From positions 19,291,962 through 19,355,961 of the forward strand of contig NC_067208.1 in assembly GCF_026262505.1 (NCBI RefSeq): 64,000 nucleotides of DNA, read 5' to 3'. A program made the position numbers and the translations under genes. Positions 9,011 through 18,076 of the stretch are shown one piece after another (the first letter of the stretch is position 1; each line of letters begins with the position of its first letter). The notes beneath the pieces are model-generated. The model was not told the DNA's origin. It did no database searches and saw only the letters and a list, made by a program, of their open reading frames with translations. The stretch is from Trichomonas vaginalis G3. Lineage: Eukaryota; Parabasalia; Trichomonadida; Trichomonadidae.

Positions 9011-9242
9011 TTATTTTCTTTGTTTGTCTTGTTTGTCGTGAATAAAAAGTGTCATAAAAGTGCTCTATTTTCCACGGGAATAAATAAAAAATTTACTTTA
9101 TTTCTTCTTTATTTCTTCTTTATTTCTTTGTTCCCGTGGAAGAAGGGTTTTGCTGTTTTTCTCAGCCGAAATCAATGATTTTTTCATTTTTGGAATCCTT
9201 AGCGAATGAGGAATCTTTTCTCTCGTGGAAGCTTTGACCAAA
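9011..9242. other. Noncoding gap with a CCACGGGAA inverted repeat
   Basis: No gene is supported. The main structure is an inverted repeat: TTCCACGGGAA at 9,070-9,080 and TTCCCGTGGA at 9,131-9,140, extended by TAAATAAA and TTTATTTC, with a tract of TTTATTTCTTC copies in the loop. It lies between the tRNA-like sequence and the first GGTGAGATCTCACC module. Confidence 0.6.
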
Positions 9243-9303
9243 AATATATTTTAGGTGAAGAGGTGAGATCTCACCTAATTTTTCACCTAATTTTTCACCC
9301 CTT
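9243..9303. repeat. GGTGAGATCTCACC module, copy 1
   Basis: Layout: TTTAGGTGAAG, the palindrome AGGTGAGATCTCACCT, then two further TTTTTCACC half-sites. It sits at the 3' end of the 9,295 gene, whose stop codon (TGA) is part of the last half-site. Confidence 0.9.
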
Positions 9304-9789
9304 GAACTTTTTATAACATTCGGTCATAACTTCATCAATTTCATTTAAATCACGATTTAAAAACTCATTGACTTCATCTTCAACCGTGTCATCTTGTAAT
9401 AAGAATATTTTCTTTAGTTTCATGTCAACATCCCGAACAGCACAAAGGATAAAATCATATTCATTTCTTCCGTTAAACATACTTTTTCTTTCTCGTTCAT
9501 CGTTAAATAAATTATTGAAAATATAAACAGCGGTGTAAAAGTTATGTACTGTGTTAAATGTTGAAGCTTCACCTATTTTAGATTTTAGGATTCTTTTAGT
9601 AAGTAAATTGTTATCGTTCTTTCTCTTTTCCTTATCGTTCATGTCGAATCTGTCGAACCACATATCCTGTATTTCATCGAATTTACGAACTATAGAATTC
9701 GTCATTTCCCTGGTTAATGAGGGGTAATCATTATTAATTTTTTCATATAATTTGTCCATATGATTTTCATCGACGTTTCCGGAAAGCAT
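9295..9789 (-). CDS. Unknown 164-residue accessory protein
   Basis: Starts MLSGNVDENHMDKL and is helical throughout, rich in D, N, K and aromatic residues (FYTAVYIFNNLF about residues 85-96). No family recognised. Its stop codon lies within the flanking palindromic module and another module begins about 20 bases before its start, so the gene is framed by modules like its neighbours. It lacks the long promoter cassette used by the next two genes. It looks whole. Confidence 0.5.
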   Translation of the reverse strand: MLSGNVDENHMDKLYEKINNDYPSLTREMTNSIVRKFDEIQDMWFDRFDMNDKEKRKNDNNLLTKRILKSKIGEASTFNTVHNFYTAVYIFNNLFNDERERKSMFNGRNEYDFILCAVRDVDMKLKKIFLLQDDTVEDEVNEFLNRDLNEIDEVMTECYKKFKG

Positions 9790-9810
9790 TTAATTAAAGC
9801 AAAAATAATG

Positions 9811-9852
9811 TTTAGGTGAAGAGGTGAGATCTCACCTCTTTTTTCACCCCAG
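9811..9852. repeat. GGTGAGATCTCACC module, copy 2
   Basis: Same orientation as copy 1: TTTAGGTGAAGAGGTGAGATCTCACCTC shortened on the right to one TTTTTTCACCCC half-site. It separates the 9,295 gene from the 9,858 gene and lies at the 3' end of the latter. Confidence 0.9.
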
Positions 9853-9857
9853 TTTTT

Positions 9858-10823
9858 TCACAAGCGTTTTACATGAATTGTACGATGTATATTTGAAATC
9901 CTAAACAATTTCGTAGCTTCTATTTCTTCTGTCAGTATGTCAAAAGTTTTAACAATACCGAAAGTCTCTTTATACTTCTTCTTGACGTCAGATAGAAGGA
10001 AATCTTCTGCTGTTGGATAGTTTTTGTTCAGAAATTCTAACATGTTCATTTTATCTTCTGCTGGCTTTTCTGCTTCTTTCTTTAAGTCTGCATAGTCGTT
10101 TCTCATTCTTTCTATCTCTTTGACTGAGTAGTTATATTTCCTAATTGCTGCCTTACATTTTGAACATTGCGGGTTCATTTTTGCGTTATACATTGAAATA
10201 AAACCAGCTAAAACAACTAAGGCGTCAATGGTTTTCTTCATCTCAAACATAGCGGGTCTTATTTGTTCGTTCCATACTTTGCCTCTTCTATCTTTATCTC
10301 TTATTTCCCAAACACATTTTGCAACTAATGAAACAAAGTTATCGTAAGTCTTAAACTCCTCAGATTTATATATGTCAGAAACATTCTTATATACCATGTC
10401 GCAATCTTTGTCCATAACCTTATGGTTGCAATGAAAACCAAGGAATTCATAATTTACTTTACGTATGAACTTCTTTATTTCTACTGAGTCAGTTGGTTTC
10501 ACTTCAATTTCGTCGAATTCAGGAATAGTGAGTTTTTGTTGTTGGATTTCAGGCAATTTGGGTAAATGGTCAATAATGTCCTGCATTTCATAAAGATATT
10601 CTTCATTTTCTTCATCTTTCGCACTACAGTCTAAATTACTTGTTAAAAGTTCTTGCTTTATCTTCTGGATTTCTGTTTCAAAAGTATATGAAGAAGGAAT
10701 GAAGTTTTTCATCTCTACTAACATTGACGTAGGATTCATGACTAACGAGTTTGGTGCTGTTGTTGTGGACAGAGTCCCGCCGTTCGCGGCTTGAATTGTT
10801 GTTGTGCCGATTGTTGAAATCAT
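9858..10823 (-). CDS. Unknown 321-residue accessory protein
   Basis: The start MISTIGTTT at 10,823 is preferred because the shared promoter leader ends there; an upstream extension would be hydrophobic and encoded by the promoter itself. The protein is mostly helical. It has a CSAKDEENEEY segment near residue 65 and a CSKCKAAIRKY motif near residue 240, a possible half of a zinc site. The C-terminus ends in HVKRL, encoded by a 3' sequence (GCGTTTTACATG on the plus strand) that recurs at the ends of other cassette genes in element B. A decayed relative lies at 37,535-38,477 between similar modules. Function unknown; it looks whole. Confidence 0.6.
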   Translation of the reverse strand: MISTIGTTTIQAANGGTLSTTTAPNSLVMNPTSMLVEMKNFIPSSYTFETEIQKIKQELLTSNLDCSAKDEENEEYLYEMQDIIDHLPKLPEIQQQKLTIPEFDEIEVKPTDSVEIKKFIRKVNYEFLGFHCNHKVMDKDCDMVYKNVSDIYKSEEFKTYDNFVSLVAKCVWEIRDKDRRGKVWNEQIRPAMFEMKKTIDALVVLAGFISMYNAKMNPQCSKCKAAIRKYNYSVKEIERMRNDYADLKKEAEKPAEDKMNMLEFLNKNYPTAEDFLLSDVKKKYKETFGIVKTFDILTEEIEATKLFRISNIHRTIHVKRL

Positions 10824-10895
10824 ATCTTTTATACAAAATAAAAAAAATAAAAAAAATAAAACTAACTTTATTTTTTCTATCTTAAGGAAATTCAT
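10824..10895 (-). promoter_or_regulatory. Shared promoter cassette, copy 2
   Basis: On the minus strand: CCTTAAGATAGAAAAAATAA, AGTTAGTTTTATTTTTTTTA, then TTTTGTATAAAAGAT before the ATG. The outer CTTAAGGAAATTCATG block is shared almost unchanged with the cassettes of the 11,662 gene and of the 35.9, 37.0 and 38.5 kb remnants. Confidence 0.7.
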
Positions 10896-10907
10896 GAAAA
10901 TTCAAGA

Positions 10908-10970
10908 GGTGAAAAAGAGGTGAAAAAACAGGTGAGATCTCACCTCTTCACCTAAATTATATTTTTTGGT
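10908..10970. repeat. GGTGAGATCTCACC module, copy 3 (opposite orientation)
   Basis: Layout: GAGGTGAAAAAGAGGTGAAA, then CAGGTGAGATCTCACCTC, TTCACCTAAA and TATATTTTTT. This is the inverted orientation relative to copies 1 and 2, so the 9,858 gene with its promoter is flanked by inverted modules. Confidence 0.9.
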
Positions 10971-10996
10971 GAATTCAATAAAAATAAATGGTTCAT

Positions 10997-11662
10997 TTAC
11001 TCACAATATTTTTTTACAAAACGACCCCAAACTTTTAACTTCTTTTCTGCAGCTTCAAATGCTATCTTAGCGAGTTCATATTCTCTAAATTCTCTCTTTA
11101 AATCTTCTTGTTCCCATTGGTCTAGTTCGTATGGAGAATCTCTATAACCATAATATATCTCACGTTCATGTTCTAATTGTTTTTCACACATTTTTCCAAC
11201 TTCTTCTTCGAACAAAGGTTTAGCATTCTCCACTGTATCTTCGAGTTCTTCTTCATCTAACTTCTCATGAACTTTCTTGTCTATGGAGTCCATAATATCT
11301 TTGACATAAAATGCATACTTTACAGAGCACCATTCAGCAACAAAATGAACGAGGTCAGCATGTATGTAAATACCTTTGAATTCATTCATAACGCCCTTAG
11401 TAAGCTCATAAAATGCTTGTTTTGAGGTTGAGCCACTTTTGGCTCGACCGTATTCTTTCAACCAAAACTCAAGAATTTCCTGCATTTTAGCACTATTGAG
11501 AAATCTGTTTAAATGGTTTAACTTTCCTGCTTCTCTTGCCATCTTTGTTGCATTAATGTAACCATCCTTGTCTCTACGTAAGACTTCAATACCGTTATAA
11601 GTGCCTTTTGTGAATGTTTCACCATTAGATTTGTTCGTGAATGTTTTTGCTTCGACTGACAT
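10997..11662 (-). CDS. KilA-N domain protein, second type
   Basis: The likely start is MSVEAKTFTN at 11,662, after the shared leader. A textbook KilA-N domain spans about residues 20-125: YNGIEVLRRDKDGYINATKM near the start of the domain and GIYIHADLVHFVAEWCSVKYAFYVKDI near its end. A charged helical C-terminal region of about 95 residues follows. KilA-N proteins bind DNA and occur in phages, nucleocytoplasmic large DNA viruses and Polinton-like elements; the role here is probably regulatory. The protein is a different subfamily from the 7,546 protein. It looks whole and lies between two palindromic modules. Confidence 0.8.
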   Translation of the reverse strand: MSVEAKTFTNKSNGETFTKGTYNGIEVLRRDKDGYINATKMAREAGKLNHLNRFLNSAKMQEILEFWLKEYGRAKSGSTSKQAFYELTKGVMNEFKGIYIHADLVHFVAEWCSVKYAFYVKDIMDSIDKKVHEKLDEEELEDTVENAKPLFEEEVGKMCEKQLEHEREIYYGYRDSPYELDQWEQEDLKREFREYELAKIAFEAAEKKLKVWGRFVKKYCE

Positions 11663-11741
11663 TATTGTCTTTACATACAAAATAAAAAAATAAAAAAAAT
11701 AAAACTAACTTTATTTTTTCTATCTTAAGGAAATTCATGAA
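11663..11741 (-). promoter_or_regulatory. Shared promoter cassette, copy 3
   Basis: Same block as copy 2: CTTAAGGAAATTCATG at the outer edge, AACTTTATTTTTTCTATC on the plus strand, then A-rich spacers and the TATGTAAAGAC leader. Nearly identical to copy 2 over about 70 bases although the two genes are unrelated. Confidence 0.7.
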
Positions 11742-11749
11742 AATTCACG

Positions 11750-11812
11750 GGGTGAAAAAAGAGGTGAAAAAACAGGTGAGATCTCACCTCTTCACCTAAA
11801 TTATATTTTTGT
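11750..11812. repeat. GGTGAGATCTCACC module, copy 4
   Basis: Same orientation as copy 3, with three GGTGA half-sites before the palindrome and TTCACCTAAATTATATTTTT after it. It separates the KilA-N cassette from the integrase. Confidence 0.9.
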
Positions 11813-11836
11813 CTGATTTACATCTAATGAAAAAGT

Positions 11837-12922
11837 TTAGAAGAATTTTCTTATTCTTTCTGGCATATTTTTGTCTTTCCAGTACTCCCGCTCTAATGGT
11901 CCCAGATGTGTTGGCTTCGACTCTCTCAAGTTCTTAGATGGTATAACATCTTCAACGCCTCCTTCATATCTTACTTTATAAGTGTCATCGTTTGTGTTAT
12001 AGCCAAGTATTTCAATAACCACTCCTCGCTTTGCTTCGTCAATGGTTTCAGCAAGTTTGCCATTACTACTTTCGACTAATTTATGTCGAGGATAAAACGC
12101 AATAGAGTCGTCGGCAGCTTTTATAAGATATCCATTACCTTGCGTAGAGTCTACGATATAATAATTTCGACTTAACCTTAAACGTTTCTTTGTCAACGGT
12201 TTGTCGTCAAGAACTACACGAACTTTTGTACCAGGAATGAGGGTAAATTGTGTTGAATTTCTGATATTTTGTGTTTGGCTTCGTTTCTTTTGTATATACT
12301 TTTCTTCTTGTTGTTGTGTCATTGAATTTGGTGTATGTCCTGTTGTAGAATGTGTTGAGGAATTATATACTTCGAGAAAATGTTTCATTGTTTCTTCGGT
12401 AAAGTCTCGCTCTTGGTTTAAATCTCTGAGAGTCCTTATGAAGCGGTTTATGATGCCGAGTATGTTATGGTTATGGTCTTCAGTAGTGTAGTGAGTTATG
12501 TTATGTTTAATGAGAAATTCTGTGATTTCATTGCTGAGGTATGCACTGTCTTGGTCTGATGTTAAAGTACTTGGGTTATGTTCTGCTACAAACTTTTGTA
12601 AAACTCTTAACACTTCACGAGTTCCTTTATTTTTCATTGGATATGCATATGCTTTACGAGTGTTAACATTTATGAAGATGAGGAATGGTTTATGTCCTCC
12701 TTTTCTGCTTTGAATGAGAGTGTCAAATTGGTATGCGTCAGGAGTGTTGGAGTAAATTGGTAAAAAGTAGTCGTAAGGGTTTATTTTTGTTTGATGTACA
12801 ACATTTTTGTCAAAGAACCTTTTCACTTCAGCTCTGTTAGTAAATCCCCGACTCTTTGCAGCTTCATTGAACTTCTTAAATGACCTCCATGGATGTTGTT
12901 CGAATACTTCTTTCAAGCTCAT
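11837..12922 (-). CDS. Polinton A DDE integrase (retroviral-type fold)
   Basis: The integrase joins element ends to host DNA and makes the 6-bp duplications typical of Polintons. The 361-residue frame looks whole. An N-terminal helical region of about 55 residues precedes the catalytic core: YQFDTLIQS with D at 67, then TSDQDSAYLSNEI with D at 123, followed by the LGIINRFIRTLR helix. A small beta domain follows (GTKVRVVL, YPRHKLV), then a chromodomain-like C-terminus (VVIEILGYNTNDDTYKVRYE, about residues 305-325). A decayed relative is at 41,403-42,400 in element B. Confidence 0.85.
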   Translation of the reverse strand: MSLKEVFEQHPWRSFKKFNEAAKSRGFTNRAEVKRFFDKNVVHQTKINPYDYFLPIYSNTPDAYQFDTLIQSRKGGHKPFLIFINVNTRKAYAYPMKNKGTREVLRVLQKFVAEHNPSTLTSDQDSAYLSNEITEFLIKHNITHYTTEDHNHNILGIINRFIRTLRDLNQERDFTEETMKHFLEVYNSSTHSTTGHTPNSMTQQQEEKYIQKKRSQTQNIRNSTQFTLIPGTKVRVVLDDKPLTKKRLRLSRNYYIVDSTQGNGYLIKAADDSIAFYPRHKLVESSNGKLAETIDEAKRGVVIEILGYNTNDDTYKVRYEGGVEDVIPSKNLRESKPTHLGPLEREYWKDKNMPERIRKFF

Positions 12923-12941
12923 TTATGTAAAGTTAAAGATT

Positions 12942-15900
12942 TTAACCAACTCGTATCCAAGCGTGCATTGTTATATAAGGAGGCATATAATCTTTTCCAT
13001 TACCTGCTGGGTCTGTAATACCAGCTACAACATGTGTATGATTTCCTGCAGTTCCACAGAAAATACCTGTGCTTGAATCTACTGGGTCAGTTGAAATATC
13101 ATATCTATGCATTCCCTGTCTATCCGAACCCGCTGCAAGATTTGTATAACCTCTTTTTGTTATTGAATGTGAATGGTTTCCTTCCACAGATGTTCTTCCA
13201 CTGAACCTATGCATATGTGAAGGAAGGTTTTCAATACCTATTTTCTTTGAACCTCCCATCTTCATTGACTGCGTATTAGTGTAGAATGGAAAACTGTCAA
13301 CTATTTCATACCATCTACCACCAAATAAAGTGTTTGGATTTATTGGATTCATAGACGTATAAACAGCTCCTATAGGATATATTAAATCATATATGCTCAT
13401 AACTCTATAAACATATTCTAAAGAACTTATGTCATTAAATACCATTTGGAATGTATCTCCCGGATGAAATGTTGCATTTGTTCCACTTTTATAATGTAAT
13501 GTTAGTTCAATAGAATTATCCAAGAAAAATTCAAAAGTATCTGGTTGAAGACCTCTAACAAATTCAAATGGAGTTGCTGGTTCACCATTTATAATTTCTG
13601 TTGTAAATGTCATTGTATCTGGTTTCGAAAATTTCTTTGTTAGTTCTGCATCCACATAAGTTTTATCTGCTTTCTTATCTAACATTGTTGGTAGTTCATG
13701 TGCTTCAAAGTTTCTGGCATGACTTTCAATGTTCCTGCAACTGTTATCTAAATTGTTTAGTGTATCTTTTACGCTTGTACTTGGATTTTCTAATGGTGCA
13801 CTTGAACCAAGGTCAAAGTTCAATATTATGTCGTCTGCTCTAACAGTAGTGAAGGCTTTATGTGTATGGTTCTTGTCAGCTTTACTGTCTAATGTAGCTT
13901 GAAGTTCATTTATATCGGAGATGTTGTGTTTATGAGATTTCAAAACTTTGTTCATTGCTTCGAGTTCAACTTTGTCAGCTTTACTTTTAATAGCATCTTC
14001 AAACGTTATTTTTGCCTTAACTCTCAAAGTAAATCTTGGTTCAACTAATACACCGTTAACATTGAAAGTAGAGGCATAAATTTCACCGGTATAACCAAAT
14101 GCTTCTGGTGCTTTAGCTACATCATACTGTACAGTACAGCTTATGTCATAACCTTTAGCACGAATGTATTTATATCTTCTTTCATTAACATTTTTTGTCT
14201 TCGCTTCATCACTTCGTGTTAAATATCCATGGTAGTCCGTTATAATCTGTTCGTCTGAAGTTATATAATGAACATGGTTCTTGTCCGCTTTACTATTTAA
14301 TGTAGCTTGAAGTTCATTTATATCGGAGATGTTGTGTTTATGAGATTTCAAAACTTTGTTCATTGCGTCAAGTTCATTTTTGTCCGCTTTACTATTTAAT
14401 GTAGCTTGAAGTTCATTTATATCGGAGATATTGTGTTTATGTTCTTTATCTGCTTTTTCGGCTAATTTCTCTTCTATCTCATTTATTTCAAGTTCATGCC
14501 TACCACCACCTCCCGAAGAAGTATTTTTCTTCAGCTCTTGAAGAACGTCCACTTCGCCATCTTTGGTGTCAATAATGAGACTTTGTGTTAAAACCTTTCC
14601 TGTCTTAATGGATGTTTGTAAAACTTCTTCTTCACCGTGTTCGGGGTCATGGTCGTCATCATATCTTGTGAAATCAGATATGTTGTCATACATTAAACAT
14701 ATCTGTCTCAAAAGTTCTGCTATTTGAAACTGGAACGAAAGATATACAGAACTTTCATCATCTCCTAAAGTCAAGTCTGCTTTCTTAAGTATTTCTTGAA
14801 TGTATGCAATGAGAACAGAGTACCTTGGAAAATATTCGAACAATATTTCATTAGCTGTTGGTTTTGGTGGTTCTTCTGGAGTTTCTGTTGTTTCAGTTCC
14901 TTCTGTAGGTTCTGTTGGAGTTTCTGCATCTCTTGACTTCAATGCTCTTGCTCTCAAAGACCTAAATGTTAGAGCACCGGGTTTTACAAAGGACTTTATA
15001 AATGCTTTAATAGTTCCTGGTAAGTTATTGTTAGCATTAAGTAAGTTCCTTATGCTTCCATCATGTACGTCCATAGCACTATGTAAAAAATCTATACTTT
15101 TCTTGTAGTCAGCAATAGACTGACTGTGATTTTTTAAAGATTTGTCAATACCTTTAAGCCAATCTTCATGCATGTCTGATACTGAGCCAAGAATATCATT
15201 TGCTTCCTTTAGTGTATTTTGTGCTTGTCGTAAAGTATCCAATCCCGTACGTGCATTGTTTGCTATACGTCTTACAGTATCTATTTGACTCCTTGTTTCT
15301 TGCATCCAACCAGATAAAGTTTTAATAGTATCCGAACCATTTGAAATGAAGTTCAAAGCATTTTTAACGTCATTTAAAACTTCTTCACCAAGTACCGCCC
15401 ATATCTTTCCGATTTGGTATTGAAGAACTCCATATGAAGCAGCTGTTAAACCAGTATTTATAAGGTCCCATATCCATGATTTAGCAGTTTTTCCATCCTT
15501 TCCATCCTTTCCATCCAAACCGTTTTCGCCTTGAGGTCCTTGAATTCCTTGATTCCTTGTATTCCTTGTATTCCTTGTGGTCCTTGAGGTCCGGTGTCAC
15601 CCTTCTCTCCTTTCAGTTCATCTTTATGTTCGTTATAATATTCTAATGTCATAAGGTGTACATCATTACTGCTACCAGCAACGCCAAGAATTTGTTTCTC
15701 ATTCATGACTAAATTCTTTAGGCATTTAATGTTGTCGTCAAATCGAAAGCTCTTTAACAATTCAATGAGAACATTTAATACTTTCACTAATGAGGCATCT
15801 ACTGTAGAATTTATATATTGCACCGTTCCATCATTTATGATAGGAACCTTGCTTGTTGTAATGAATGGGTCATAAGTGTTAAAAGTATCGAAATCAATGA

Positions 15901-16027
15901 CTTTTTTAGTTTTTCCATCGTCAATGACTAAATCATTGCCTTCAATGGTTAAAGTTGAGTTTTCGTTTACTAGTTCATGTGCTCTTCTTGCTTCATTTGT
16001 TTCATACGCATATGCAGCAATAGTCAT
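12942..16027 (-). pseudogene. Polinton A fibre protein, collagen- and phage-tail-like (broken)
   Basis: A fibre-like structural protein. From the N-terminus: a beta-rich head of about 140 residues; a collagen-like G-x-y segment (GEKGDTGPQGPQGIQG and later GKDGKDGKT); helical coiled-coil stretches; a T/E/P-rich linker; three or more copies of a KSHKHNISDINELQATLNSK unit separated by KADKN; and a C-terminal domain opening YPIGAVYTSMNPINPNTLFG with H-rich motifs (SHMHRF, GNHSHS, GNHTHV). Such C-terminal domains and repeats are known from phage tail fibres and baseplates, where HxH pairs bind metal. It probably projects from the particle for attachment. It has about one break. A decayed relative is at 42,540-43,975. 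Confidence 0.75.
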
Positions 16028-16047
16028 ATTTTAATGAGAATAAAATG

Positions 16048-16810
16048 TTGTTCTATTTGCAAAGTACAGACCCAAACGAATACGGGACAGTAAAGCTTAC
16101 AAACAAACTTAGGTCTTCAGAATGAAGCGCTTGCTTTCAGAGTTGTTGACTTCAATACTATCGCAACTTTTGTCATAACAGATGAAACAGATTTCATAGA
16201 GTTTGAAATAGATGACAAAAGAAGTTTTATAACATTTCCTAACAGAGCAGAGTATAGAATAGATAAAATTGCTGGAGTCATAGATACTCTCATAAATGAA
16301 GAAACTATTGACAACATAGATGTCGAACTCTCTTCTGAGGGAACATTGAAGTTCAGTAGCAAGAAGGAGTTTAAGATAACACGAATGAGTCATAGAGTTC
16401 AATTGCTTCTGGGAGCATACCATATGACATTTCCTTTGAAAAGTGTTGACAAAACGATTGAGATGAAATCTGTTCCATACGTATGTTATGGTAATTGTTT
16501 ATACATTGAGTCAAAAATAGCTAATGTCACAGGTATTTCAGGAGTTAATAGTAAAGGTTCAGTAGAATATAAGTCTTTCTGTTATGCAGTCAATTCAATG
16601 TTCATTCCAAACGTTCCTGTCATAGCAACTCATTTAGGTAAATGGATTCGCATTAGTCCTCATAATTTGAAAGACATGCAATTCAGACTTGTTGACTTTC
16701 AAGGAGAGCCTGTAGAACTGAAGGCACCAGTGCGAATGACTGTTGAAGTTGACTTTTTAGAAAATATTAAATGCAACAGCTTACAAGAGAACTCAGAGCT
16801 AAAAATATAA
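16048..16810 (+). pseudogene. Minor structural protein, possible penton (broken)
   Basis: Begins MLFYLQSTDPNEYGT and ends with a beta-rich segment FRLVDFQGEPVELKAPVRMT. The 30,683-31,479 gene in element B ends with a matching LTLVDANFVPVKLLCPMYLS segment, so this is a shared structural family. The LVD..G.PV.L..P pattern is common at the end of single jelly-roll penton-type proteins; that assignment is inference. About one break. Divergent from the fibre gene with a 20-base gap, and overlapping the next gene by 40 bases. Confidence 0.5.
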
Positions 16811-17040
16811 AGTATGAATGTTATGTATTAGGTCATGAACTTTGGTTGTTGCTGTTTGATGAAACAAATGAATTAGTTATGTCAGTCAAGAGAACAGAAA
16901 AAGGCGTCAAAGGCGCCGAGCGCAAAGCGCTATATTGTGTTAGTGAAAACTGCACCAAGTCAATAAGATTAGGTTTGCATTATGAAGATGAGTTCGATAC
17001 TGTTGAAGAAGTTTTGGACAGATATTACAAATTGCTTTAA
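16771..17040 (+). CDS. Unknown 89-residue protein (family shared with element B)
   Basis: Starts MQQLTRELRAKNIKYECYV inside the end of the preceding gene. It resembles the 76-residue protein at 30,442-30,672: an initial helix, a central strand pair (VLGHELWLLLFD against KGLYTLLND..VLFVRVDKG), and a final acidic helix (DTVEEVLDRYYKLL against ESLDEVLLHFQKNF). In both elements it neighbours the same structural gene. No function is assigned. It ends convergently, overlapping by 4 bases, with the 17,037 gene. It looks whole. Confidence 0.5.
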   Translation: MQQLTRELRAKNIKYECYVLGHELWLLLFDETNELVMSVKRTEKGVKGAERKALYCVSENCTKSIRLGLHYEDEFDTVEEVLDRYYKLL

Positions 17041-17651
17041 TTTACTAAAACATATTTCAAGCAAAGTTTATATTCTGTTGAAAGTTTTGTATATTCATTC
17101 GAATATTTATACTTAAACTCAACTCCTGTAGTTCCTGGTGTTTCAATGATGCGGATGTTACCTATTTTCATGAATGGTGGCGTTTGACCACAGCATTCGA
17201 TTTCAGGGTCGAGATAGTCAATGACACATTGTTTCCCTGTTATTCTTGATATAACATTTTCTAAATCCTCCTTTGTTAAAATTATTTGGTTCTTACTAAT
17301 TAGATTTGTCAAAAGCTTCTTATCGTCTTTGAGTAATATTGTTTGGTATAAATTAAGGAGGTAATGGTCTACGTTATCTGAAGGATTTGTTTGAACATTT
17401 ATGTAAGGATTGTCGTTGGCTTCTCTTGAAAGAATTTGGTCCAGTGGTGGATACTCTAACTTAACATCTGATGTAGCGTTAGCGTTTGAAGCTGAGTTTA
17501 AATTCACGGATTTCAGTTCTGGTTCTTTTTCTTTCAAACACTCTGAACTATAGTTCTTTATGACAATATTGTTTGTCGTTCGTGAGTCAACATTTGATGT
17601 TGGTTCAATTGGAACATTAACGGCACCAGCTAAGATGGATTTGCTTCTCAT
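17037..17651 (-). CDS. Unknown 204-residue protein (family shared with element B)
   Basis: The N-terminal half is low in complexity and S/N/E-rich. The C-terminal half has a conserved core, LDPEIECCGQTPPFMKIGNI, matching IEPDISCCGVSYNVIDKIYV in the 29,854-30,435 gene of element B, followed in both by a G-T/L-x-F/L-KYKY-type strand. The paired cysteines are the best-conserved feature. The gene order with the 76/89-residue family is kept, but relative orientation differs between the elements. Probably a minor virion or accessory protein; no catalytic motif is seen. It looks whole. Confidence 0.55.
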   Translation of the reverse strand: MRSKSILAGAVNVPIEPTSNVDSRTTNNIVIKNYSSECLKEKEPELKSVNLNSASNANATSDVKLEYPPLDQILSREANDNPYINVQTNPSDNVDHYLLNLYQTILLKDDKKLLTNLISKNQIILTKEDLENVISRITGKQCVIDYLDPEIECCGQTPPFMKIGNIRIIETPGTTGVEFKYKYSNEYTKLSTEYKLCLKYVLVN

Positions 17652-17676
17652 TTCATATAGAATAAAAACCTTTTAT

Positions 17677-18076
17677 ATGTATGAAATGAACAATACACTC
17701 GACAAGGGTTTGAATGTAAAGCTAACGAATGAAAATATTGTTGAATTCACTGAGACAGGAGCTGTGTATAAAGATGTAGAACTACTGAACAAAGAGCTAA
17801 GGGAAGAAGCAGGAACATGAACAAAGGGTGGAAGCCTATAAAATTTATGTCAATGATGGCTCAGGAGGTTCAAACATAAAGTATGCAGAAAGTTATAGAG
17901 TTTATGCTCTCAAGGGAGAGAAGCCTTCATTTATGAACAGCTATTCTAACACATATCCTCAAAAGCTAACGGATGGAGAAGTGGATGATATGAATGACAG
18001 CAAAAATATTAACAGAAATGGCGACAGAGATGCATGGAATTTGTTTACCATCAGTCAGTTGAAGGTTAAACTTTAA
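17677..18076 (+). pseudogene. Small Polinton A gene, probably broken
   Basis: Starts MYEMNNTLDKGLNVKLT after a T-rich promoter (TTTTTATTCTATATG on the minus strand serves the divergent gene). The rest of the span encodes YKIYVNDGSGGSNIKYAESY and ends WNLFTISQLKVKL. No family recognised. About one break. It converges with the packaging ATPase gene with a 4-base overlap. Confidence 0.4.

Noticed and set aside
12201-15108. Plus-strand frames opposite the integrase and fibre genes
   Set aside because: Antisense shadows; the minus strand carries recognised domains throughout.
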